Shown here: positions 28,700-40,600 of the stretch, piece after piece
How positions within the stretch are numbered: the stretch's first letter is position 1
Layout: each line of letters opens with the position of its first letter
From: Diadema setosum
Lineage: Eukaryota > Echinodermata > Echinoidea > Diadematoida > Diadematidae
Direction: 5' to 3'
Assembly (NCBI GenBank): GCA_033980235.1
Contig: CM067066.1
Location: 39,303,455-39,367,454 of the forward strand
Length of the DNA stretch: 64,000 nucleotides
The notes under the pieces: generated by a model
Told to the model about the DNA's origin: nothing
Databases searched by the model: none
The model's input: the letters and a program-made list of their open reading frames with translations, nothing else
Translations under genes and position numbers: made by a program

Positions 28700-31600
28700 G
28701 TAAGGAGTAAACAATATCAAGGGCACTTGCTTAATGCTGGGGGGAATGGGGGGGGGGGGGGGGGGTGGCATGTATAAGTCAAAAATCATAGCCCTCATTA
28801 GGGAAGTATGCGGCAAGTTCTTATAATGAACGAAAACTGATATCTGCAGCTGAAAAAATGACAGTTCATGGTGGCTAGTCTGTTCATTAACAGTGGCGGA
28901 TCCAGGCGGGTGCCCACAGCATGTGCCCCCTTTTATTTTTTATAGAAAAAAAAAAATGGGGGAGGCATGCCCCCCTTTAATTTTGTAAAGGCGCCCCCTC
29001 TTTATGGAATTCCTTGATCCGCCCCTGGTTAACATAGGATGGGTACCAATTTCTGTGCATTCCAAATGACATCGAATTGGCAGAAAAGAAAAACTACTCT
29101 TTTCTGTGAACATTGTATGTCCTACATTAAGGGTAACTTGTGAAATTAGTATTTGATTTGCAGTACATGCTCATTATGCATGTCTTTAGGAGTACATTTT
29201 CCCTTTACAATATATATGGTCTATACACATATTGCTTACATCTGATTGGCTTAATGATTAAAAAAAAAAATGAAAGGAAACTATAGTAATGTTGAAAGTC
29301 TAGTACCAACAAGTGAAACTGACATGTGCTATTCTGATACCCACTTACACTGTCAACGAATATTCAGAGCAATTTTAATGGATCGTACATTTCATGCTTC
29401 ATCTTAGCACATATCAAGTTTGGCCTGTCATAGATGTCTGAAATGCCAGTATCTCAGATTTCAAGGTAGTAGCACTCTTATAGCATCATTTATCATTGTC
29501 ATTGCTATTTAATGTAGTAATTTTAAAGACTTGCCGCTCATTTTTTTTTGTGCAAGATTTCATGAATCTATCCTTTTATTCCATTTTAGTGGAGGCAACC
29601 GCAGACTATATGTCGGAGACTGTAAATGTTAAGCAGGTGCGTATTATGAGAAAACTGTAACTCAAAGCACTTGCAGACAGCAATGAAATTAAAAAAAAAA
29701 AAAAGAACAACAAAGAAGTCACATGCCTTGCTTATTTCTACTGGCTGTCATAAAGCTCTTCAGTTATTTTGTCATGTGAGTTTGCACAGACACTGAAGGC
29801 TCTTGTTTAATTTATTTGTCAGAAAGATAGTTTAATTTCAGTTAATGGATGGGTGCATGAAAATTCTGCCCGATAATGTTGTTTACATGCAGAGCTATTG
29901 TTTCTGTTGGTAACACAAAAGAACCAGCAGGTTGACATTTTGACCCGAACTGTAACAAAAGGAACACATTTCTTGAAATTTTATATTATTATTATTATTA
30001 TTATTATTAATGAATGATTACGTCTAGGTATACAGTGTTAAGATGATGCCCAAGCATGCTGATGTTGCGATGGAATGATAACTGATACTGTAAAACATGA
30101 TATATTTACGGCATGAATTTTTCACGAATTGGAGCCGAAAACTTTTTTTGCGGCATGAAATATTCGCGAATTGCCACTGACATTCAATGCATACAGTGTA
30201 GACAAGAACTTTCGCATGCATTTTAATTTCGCGAATCTTGGCGCTTGCAAAATTTGCAAAATTAAAATGCTCGCGAACATTCCTTGTTTTACAGTAATCA
30301 GAATTTTTAATGTAAAGTTTTGATTACTGGAATTAGTGTGGAAACTCACAGTTAGACTTAAATGGTATGAATTGGTTATTGTACATAACACGAATGTTTT
30401 TATGATGTAAGTTGGATCTGTGTGAAGTTTGCATTTGTGTTCCTGTGTATTTTGAGCAAATGTCAGCTGAATAGAATATATTTGTACTTTTTTTTTCCAG
30501 CTTGGTCCAAATCCTGCCTGGTGTCATGGCAATGAACTTCAGAAAGAGTCGGGTGTTAAGCTAGCCAATGGAGAAAAATTGCAGCTATTGGTTGGTAAAT
30601 ATGAGTACGCTGTCCACTTCTCCTCAAATGAGACATCAGCAGGAAATGATAGAGGAACTGTGAAGAAGTCGAATGATCTGACTGTTAAGAAGTCAGAATC
30701 TCCAGGATTGGCAAAAGACTCACATTCATCCAAGAAGAGAACACTGGATGACGACGGAGATGATGATGATGACGATAAGGCTGAGCGTAAGGCCAATTCA
30801 CTGGCAGGGAATTTCCAGCCTGCGCAAAAGAAGAGCAAGACGGAGAGAGAAGGTGATGAGAACGGAAATCCGGTGGACGAGATCGATCAGAAACTGGCCG
30901 CTCTTCAGCGTAAAGCCAAAGAAGCAAAGGAGAAGCAAGCAGCAAAGGAGGGATCAGCCAGTCACCATCATAGAGAGCGTCGTGATGCAGGGGGATCCGG
31001 GAGCGGAGATGGGAGTGCCTCCGTGAAGGATGCACCTGCTGCCGGGTCAGGCAAACCTTCCACCGAGGAGGAGTGGAAGGAAGAGGGAAAACTGCTTGTG
31101 TTTAAGAGTGTTGGGGTGAAGGCGGGGTCAAAGGTCAGTAGGAACTCTTTTGAGTGAAAAATGTATCACTTTAAACATCAGTACACATCTGTGTGCATTC
31201 CAGGTTCTTGATGTAGGAAAAATATCTAAGAAGTATTGGAGAGAGACAGATTCTGTAAAATGTATGTTAGATGATTGTTAACAAAAGATAAAGGTGCAGA
31301 GATAAAAAAAGATTACAAATATGTACTACTTGAATGATATATAAATTCATCCTAATGTGGTCAATATCAGAAATTAATCAACTTATAAAGATGAATTTCA
31401 GCACTTAGATGCCACCAGTAGATTGGGACATTTACTATTTTTCTTGTTTTGTCTCTTTCTTTCAATCAGACTCGATAGCATTGCAATGAGAAGAATGTGA
31501 TCTTTGTCATGGAGTTGCAAGGTAGAGGACCAATCTTGATGAACATGTGTGTTACATAACCCCTTGATCATTACTCATTTCAATGTACATCTGCTATTTA

Positions 31601-34600
31601 AAACTAAAGATGGAATGGATATCTCTTGTTTGTGTTCAAGCAGCCCACTATTATCGACTTCTAATCTTCCGATTCATGAATCCCTGCTGCAGATTGTAGG
31701 CTTTGACATGGATGGCACGCTCATAACGACTGCTTCAGGAAAGGTCTTCCCACAAAACGCTGATGACTGGCGGTAAGTTTGTGGTGGAACAGAAAGGGCC
31801 GTGTCCAGATGTACTCAAGTTTGTGGATATTTTCTCCAAGCTAGCTTGTGCATCTGTTCTTGCCAAATAGGTTACAATACTCTGAAGTCAGTTTGCATGC
31901 ACTTGATGTTGCTAGTGGTTCGATGACAATTGCTTCCATGAAATATCTGCATGGTATGCCAAACTTAAATTGCAATTTTCTGAGGTAAGATTCTGCACGA
32001 ATGCAAGAAAGGTGAACTTGCAAAACTCCGGTGAGCACAACACCCCGGGTCACTTATGATTAGTATTCAGTGGTAGTAGTATGTATGTCATTCTATCAAT
32101 GAGTGATGATACCAAAGATCCATGCATTCTTTTCTCGTGCCTTAAAGTTAATACCTGCAAAGAGGACACTTGTATGTTCATCTAATCATGATATTTACTT
32201 TAGTGTGCATTCCTATGAGAAATTTATAGTTGCAGGAATTGTGCAATTTATTATTTGTTTCAAATGATATAAGGCAATTTTTAATTTAAAATTCATTTGT
32301 CATGCACATACATTTAGTTGAATGTCAGGAATCTTTGCCTTTTTTTTTTTTTTCGTTGCAGAATAATCTACCCAGAAGTCCCTGGCAGACTAAAGAAGCT
32401 ACATAGTGAAGGCTACAAGGTAAAAAAAAAATGCTATTAAACCATGATGCATTACTTTGTACCTTCTGCTCTGAGAAATAACAAATGTCCCTTCTTCTAC
32501 AGGGCCAGGCTCAGTTTCTTGTTGAGGATGGTTTTATGTGATAAAGTTTCCATTTTTTTTTTACTATTGCATAGTTGTTTTTTTTCCCCCTTTCCACATG
32601 CAGTCTTCAGGAACTTAACACCATGACCAGTGTTTCTCTTTTGCTGTCATCTCTTTCTTTTATACTTCTTCCTACATTCTTTCTCACATGGAGAAGTCTG
32701 AGATGGAGGAATATTTCCAAAAGGAATAATAGACTTTTAATTCTCTTAGAATTCCTCCTTTACTCTCGAGCATCACCTGCTAGAATGTCGCTAGGTCAAA
32801 GGTTATCATAGACAGTAGCGTGGAAAAAGTCTGCTATTGAATGTGTTGTTGTATATCAATGTTTTATCTCTATCCCTCCCTCACTCTAAACTTTTTTTTT
32901 TTTTTCCAGCAGACTCACAGAAATTTACCACCTTGTATCTCCTTCCTGTCATTTAGTCCTAAACTGTTTCATGCATGAGCTCATCATTGCTCATAAATGC
33001 TGTGTTCACCCATCCACTCACTACTAAAGAAACTTGGGAGGAATATTTGACAGAAAGTAGTGGGTCATGCCAGCTTTCTTATAAAAAAAACCCACCTTTT
33101 TTTCTTGCTTTCCATATTGCACATTATCTGCCAATGCAATGGCTGGCCGACTGTCTCAATATTCAGAAGGAAGGATATTTATGTTCTAATTGACTGGCTT
33201 GTTCGAGTCTTGCCAGGCTGGTTTAAATGGAACCCCAACAATGCTGTTGTCAATGAGACCTTTCTTACAATGCTGCCCTCTATGCTTGGATGTTGGTAGA
33301 TTGTGATTTTCACCAACCAGCTCGGGATCAGCCGCGGCAAAATGACGGTGAAGGAGTTCAAGAGGAAACTGGGCAACGTGCAGAGGAAGATGGGGGTTCC
33401 CCTTCAGGTACGGCTGAACCAAAGTCTTGATTTTAACCCTAAAGGGGCCGGGCTTTTTTGGCTATGCTCAGGCCGGGGGGGCGGATTCCGCCCCCCCCCC
33501 CCCCCCCCCTGAGATCTCGGCCATCGGTGGCGCGATCGCGATGAAATTTTGCATGCGTGAGACCTGCGTCATAATCTACAAGATTGTGTCATAAGATTTT
33601 TTGAAACAATCAATTTCTAATTTTAATTAATTAATTATGCAAATTAAGCTCAAGATCATATTTTAGCCTAATTAAAAGCATTGAGAGTCTAATTTTTGGT
33701 CTGTAAATCTGTTGCAGCATATTCAATGATTGTACATCACAAAAACTTCCAAAATTCATTTCAATTCTTATGTATTTTATTGTTTTCAGAATTTCTTATG
33801 TATTTCTTTGTTTTTCAACTTTTGTTTTTTCTTTGTTTTTTCATTGGAAATTGTCACTGACCACTTTTCTACCATAATTAGCACAAAACTAATCAATGAA
33901 AGTGATTAATTGTAAAAATAATCAGGTTTTTATGACTTTCACGACAGAGCACTGTTTTCCATAGGAAATGTACACAAAATCACAAAATTGTGCCCGTTTT
34001 GGGGCGACATTCCGTTACAAAAATGGGCGTGGCTTCGCAAAAGTACGCGCGGACGTCGCAAATTTGGTCTCAAAAGTTGCGCGAGACTTGAACAAACAAA
34101 GTCAAGAAGCCTCGCGACGAGGCCTTCTCGCGTAACAGAATTATAGCGCGAAACGTCGAGGGGGGGGGGGGGCGGATTCCGCCCCCCCCCCCCCCCCCCC
34201 CCCCCCGGCCCTTTTAGGGTTAATATTTAAGAATCTCAAGAAAACCCATTAGCTTTGTAGATCACACAAACATGTCACACATCAGTGATATATGAACAAC
34301 AATGACTTGGCGCAGGTAAATGTTACTCCAGAGCCCCATTTCATAAAAGTTGTTAGGATAGCAACTCTTGCCAGAATGGCAACCTCCAATAACAACAGCC
34401 AATCAGGAAGCTGGATTCTTGTCATTAACATGACAATTGCCATTCTAGCAAGAGTTGCGATCATAAAGACTTTTTATGAAATGGGTCTCCAGAATTTTAT
34501 GAAGTGTGTAATTACATTCTTTGTGTATTTATCTGTTCATGAATACATGACAATTCATAATGGCACATCTTATGTCATCAAAGATTTCATATTGATGGCA

Positions 34601-37600
34601 TATCTTATTTTACTACAATAACACCATACGCCCATACCTGTTGAGCCATGAAGAAATGGCGCTCCGTGTACAAATGTGTTTGTTTAATTTGTATAGCACT
34701 TTGCAGAAGAGATTTTTATGGAAATTTTAACTGCTTCGATATTTAATGAAGCTGTTATTTGCTTAAAGATGTCTGTCAGCGTTTCTGAGTAGTCATGTCA
34801 TCTTACATTCATCTGGAATTCATGGAACCTTACAAATAAGCTAGATAACCTACCAGTTTAGCACTTGTGTGATTGACAATCTGTAAAACCTACAAATACG
34901 ACCGCCATGTGTTTTTTTTTTCTCTTAGACATTACAACATTGTCTTACCAATATTTACAAGTATGAAATGTAGTGTTACTCTGAGCAAAAGATAAGAGAT
35001 TAGAATTTCCTATCTGTAGTTGTGGTATCTTGCCATCATTCATTTAGTTTTTTTCCTGGAATGTATAAATGCTTTTTGCCCACTAAGGCCTTTGCTGCTA
35101 CATCTGGTGGTATGTATCGGAAGCCAGCCATGGGGATGTGGAACTACCTCAAATCCATAGGAAATGATGGGATCAAGATTGATATGAAGGCCAGCATGTA
35201 TGTTGGAGGTGAGAGGAAATTTCATAAATTTCAAGTACCGAGTATCAACATGACAATAGATTTTACATTGTCATAGTTTATGCTATTACTGCAGATAAGC
35301 TGAATGGTGTTTCATTGTACATCCTATATCATTATTGCATATGACAGGGAGATTAAATCTAAAGAATGTGGACCATGAATGTACGCTCTCACTCTTTATG
35401 GATTACGTGATTGTGCACTAAACACCTTTGTCACATAATATTTTGGGAAGTTTCCATTGAATAAGGTATAAGTGCCTGGCTCACAATTAAATTCTAAATT
35501 TCCCTGCTTTACGTCAAACTGAGTTTTTTGTATGTTTGTTTGTTTATTTGTTTGTTTTTGGGAGGGGGAGGTTGTTTTGTTTTGTACATTTTATTGTTAT
35601 TACTGTTGTTGTGTTTCTAGATGCTGCAGGCAGACCGGCAGACTGGGCCCCAAAGAAGAAAAAGGATTTCTCCTGCAGTGACCGCCTGGTAAGTGGGTTC
35701 CAGAAAAAAATTTGCTGCCTTTTCTCACATAGGATTGAGGAATTAAAGGGTGGAGAAAGTCCTTTCTTTACAGGAGACGATTGCCAAGGGGGGAATTATT
35801 TTCATTTTATTTATATATCTATGTGTGCGTGAGCATGTGTGTGTGTGTGTGTGTTTGTTTAAAGTTTTGTTTTGTGTACAGTCTTATTTTGACTTTAAGT
35901 GGGACCTTTTTTTTTGTGCAAGCAGTGTTGTAGAGAGCGATTACTTTTCACATTGTTTTGAAATAAAAGTACCCTTTAAATTATTTTTACATTTTGTTTG
36001 ACTGGGTCTAAAAATACAGCTTACATTTCTTTGTTTGTTTCTTTGTGTGTGCCAGTTTGGTATGTAAAAGTGATGCAAAAGGAAATTAGGTTCCCTCTTC
36101 AGAACCATTGCTAGTGATTGTTTAAATGATCCTGATGATGACACACTCTTGAAACCAACAGGCTTAAAGTAATTATTATGGTCTTTTTTGCATATGTATG
36201 AAAAATAATGCAAGTGATAACTGTTGTTACATGAATGATATATAGCCTTCTCTGTAATGTTCATAACATTTCATATTGATCAATGCTTTCTCTTCTCCCA
36301 GTTTGCTCTCAATATTGGTCTACCTTTCAAGACGCCAGAGGAATTCTTCATGGGTCAGAAGCCAGCCAAGTTTAACATGCCTGCATTTGATCCAGTACGT
36401 CTACATTAAGTACACTTGTATTTTCAAAGAATCTCAGGTTGTAATTAAAATAAAGAGACATAGAAATTATCCATGGATTGTGTTTTGGGGTTCATGCTGT
36501 GTGATCAGGCCAGCTGTAAGGACACACTGCAGCATTACCATCAGAAAAAAAAAATTGTGCAAGTTGAAGGCAAACATAATATAGTTGCCGCATGAGTAAT
36601 GTTTGATCACTCTATAAAGCCAGTTTGAACTGTGTTGTCGTCACTCATTGCATAGCCACAGCTGAAGTAGTATACTCGAGCTAACTGCTTACATGCATAT
36701 GTAACAGGAGACAAAGAAATCAGCTTTAGGCAAGATATGAAGATATCACGCCCCGTTTTTTATTCTACTGCGGGATGGTTCATAAGTGGGACAGATAATT
36801 TGGGAATATACCACTATTTTCTAACAATGCACTCTTGACTTTTGTGATGATATGGATGAATTATTCTGGAAAGAATTCAAACGTCAGCTGGCCGAGTCTC
36901 CTTGATTCTGCAGAAGATGCTGTGAAAATTTAGATATCTGGCCACGTCCTGCCAGGAGAATATGAATGCCTTCCTGATTCAGGAATTGCTATTGCCTGTT
37001 GAGATGCACGTAGCACTACACTTTCTCCCTGATTTTGATGGATAGCCGTTGGTAGCCCTGAAACCTGTAGAAGATAAAAATGCACTTCTGTGTAGCATGT
37101 AGAGCATAAAGTGCAGCTTAAATGCATTTCATTACCTAGATAGAAAACTGTTGGTAAATTGTAAGTGACTGTATTTTATTTTGTTTCTTGAATCTTGCCA
37201 TAAACAGAGGACTGTCTCAAGAAGCACACCACTGCTCTCTCCACCCAACACAGTACTACCAGCAGCAGTTCAAGAGGTAATACAAAGATGACTGGTGGAA
37301 GTGTCCCATTACTCTTTCCTGTCAGGGTGTTATGGTCTTTCATTTGAACGGATTACACTGATGATAAATTTCATGACCGAGATGGCTTTGAGAATAGAAT
37401 GAAATGGAATAATAATGCACTCCTGTTATAATGAACACAATTATGATGGAAGTCTCATGTGATTATTGTCTATATATCTTTATAAATGTTACTTTTTGGC
37501 TCTAAGAAAATTTTGATATACAAAAGAGAATTGCCGGTAGCAAGACGTTTGTTGTAACAGGAGTTACCTGTAATAGTTTTGTATCTGAAGTTGTTCTATT

Positions 37601-40600
37601 TGATTTGTAATGCGTCTCTTTCAGGGTTCTGTCGTGATATTCACATTGCTGCGTCTTATGCAGTGACTTGCTGCTACATGAAGAATTCGCTCAAAAATTG
37701 ACAAATAGATTTACAAGTGTCACATGAAATAAGTTGAATCATTCTTTGATTTTTCATGTGTGTACTGAAAGTTGATGAAGACATATTGCGGACAAGTTTC
37801 ACTGCAAGACACAATCATTCGGGCAAGATTTCACCTGCATTGGAATCATTGTTGTGCTGCAAATTCCCTGCAGTGTTTTTTTCATTATACCTCCGCCACG
37901 AAGTGGTGCCGGAGGCATTATGTTTTCGGGTTGTCCGTCCGTCTGTCCGTCCGTCCGTCCGTCCGTACGTAATGAATTTTGTGGACAGGGTAACTACCAA
38001 AACCTTTTGAGGTATCCTAATGAAACTTGGCATGTATGTGTATTAGGGGGTGAAGTTGTGCCTATCAACTTTTGGGTGCACATGCTCAAGGTCAAAGGTC
38101 AAAAGGTCAAGGTCAAATGCTTAAAATTTTACTATTTCCCCCATATCTATGCCATGCCCGAAGATATTTTCTTGAAACTTAGTGTATACATGTATTACTC
38201 AATCAAGATTCTCTAGTGAAAGTTTGGGATCATGCGGTCAAAGGTCAAAGGTCAAAAGGTCAAGTAAAAATGTGAAATTTAACTTTTTTCTCCGTATCTT
38301 GGAAATAGTTCAAGGTATCTTCATGGAACATAGTATATATGCATGTACTGACTGGCAGTGATTAGCTAGGGAATTTGGGGTTCATGGGGTCAAAGGTCAG
38401 GGGTCAAAGGTCAAGGGCAACACTTCAAAATTTTACTATTTCCCTCATATTTGTGCAATGCCAGCATGATTTTTTTTTAAACTTGGTGTATGCATTTTTA
38501 ACCTGATATTGATTCTCTAGAAAGTTTTGTTTTTGTTTTTGTTTTTTGTTTTTTGCCAAAAGGTCAAAAGGTCAAAGATCAAGTGAAAGTGCTGAACTTA
38601 CTTCTTCCATATTTCGGAAGTGGCTCAAGTTATCATGAAACTTAGTACATATTTGTGCATGTTCTGCCTGACAGTAATTCTCTTATGAGTTTTAGGGTCA
38701 ATGACCAGACTGATGAAAATGGTAACAATTTACTATTCAATACAGAAATTGCATTTTTTCTCCATACCTTGAAACTTACTCAAGGCATAAACTTATGAAA
38801 GGGTCAAAGTCAAGTTAAAGTCCTTCAATCCCCAAATACGTGATCTCCTATTCGTCCAATTAAACCTACGTCAAGGAAGATGAACATTCAACACTTTTGT
38901 GACAAACATGTCATTTTGATATTTTGCCAGTTTTGTGAAAATGTAATCACACATTGTCCACATGTACTATAGACCTATTAGGAGAATCATGCATTATGGC
39001 GGAGGCATACCAGTTGCCATAGCGACATTTCTAGTTTCAGTTTATCTCTAGATATGTGGAAGAAATGAAATTCATTTTATTTATTTTTTACTATTGAGCT
39101 TAGTATAGTGAGACCAGGTCTGTATCTTCTCTCTCATGACTTGAGAATATCAAACATATTAAACATCACAGGAAAATATGTTACTGGTAGGCACTAATTG
39201 TTCAAATCAGGCCAAAAATACCAAATACATGCCTATTCTCACTTTTTCTGTTTTCAGTGAGTGTGGTTATCTTTATCTATTTTTATGCCTCGGCCATGAA
39301 GTGTCGCCAGAAGAATTATGTTTTTGGGTTGTCTGTCCATCCGCCCATAATCAATTTTGTGGACAGCGTTTAAGGTATCCAAATGAAACTTGGCATATGT
39401 ATGTATGAGTGGATAAAGTTGTGCCAATAACTCTTGGTTGCACATGCTCAAGGCCAAAGGTCAAAGTCAAATTCTTAAAATTTCACTATTTCTCCCTTTT
39501 CTATGCAATGCCTAGAGGTATTTTCTTTAAACTTGCCATATACATGTATTACCAGATAAAGATTCTCCTGGGAAAGTTTCGGGCCTCAAAGGTCAGAGGT
39601 CAAGTGAAAGTGCTAAAATTGTTCTTATTTACTTTTTTTTTTCTTTTGATTAGCAATTCTCCTTTTAAATGCTTAACTTCATTCTCAAATTTTTAGCTCA
39701 CCTGAGCCAAAGGCTCAAGTGAGCTATTGCGATCGCTCTTCGTCCGGCGTCCGGCGTCCGTCGTCTGTCGTGCATCGTCCGGCGTGCATCGTCCGTCGTG
39801 CGTAAACTTTTTACATTTTCATCTTCTTCTTGAGAACCCCTTGACCGATTTTCACCAAACTTGGCAGGTAGCATCCCTAGGGGGATAGGATCTCAATTTG
39901 TTCAAGTGGGCACCATACCCCATCTGGGGGGCCCCCAGAGGTGCCCAACCCCCCCCCCCCCCATGATTAAGGAATCTTAAAAAATCTTCTTCTCTAGAAC
40001 CAGAAGTGATAGAGCTAAGTTAATACTGTGAATTAGTACATTGATGACTGTAGTTTCAAGTTTGTTCATGGCGGAATCAGGGGTGCCCCCCTTGGGACCC
40101 AAGGGAGGGGGTGGGGAGGGGTCCTAATGGGGCCCAAATTGTACATTTTCATCTTTTTCTTCAAAATGCCATTATGAACTTTCACCAAAGTTGGCAGGTA
40201 GCATCCCTAGGGGGAAAGAATCTCATCCCATCAAATGGGCACCATGCCCCACCTGGGGGCCCCAGGAGGCCTAAATTTGGACCGAAATTGTAAATTTTCA
40301 TCTTTTTCTTGAAAACCCTATCACAAATTTTCACCAAACTTTGCAGGTAGCATCCCTAGGGGGATAGAATCTCAATTCCATCAAATGGGCACCATGCCCC
40401 ACCTGGGGGCCCCAGGGGTCCCACCCCCCCCCCCCTCCCTGTAAGGAATCTTTACAGATTTTCTCTGAAACCAGAATTGATTGAGCTAAGTTGATACAAT
40501 GAGTCAGTATATTGATGACTGTTGTTTCAAGTTTGTTCATGGGAAAATCAGGGGTGCCCTACCCCCCCCCCCCCCCCCTCTCCACCCCCTTGGGACCCAA

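Noticed and set aside
30685..31035. 116-codon minus-strand and 92-codon plus-strand frames over PNKP exon 3
   Set aside because: Shadows of the charged PNKP linker.
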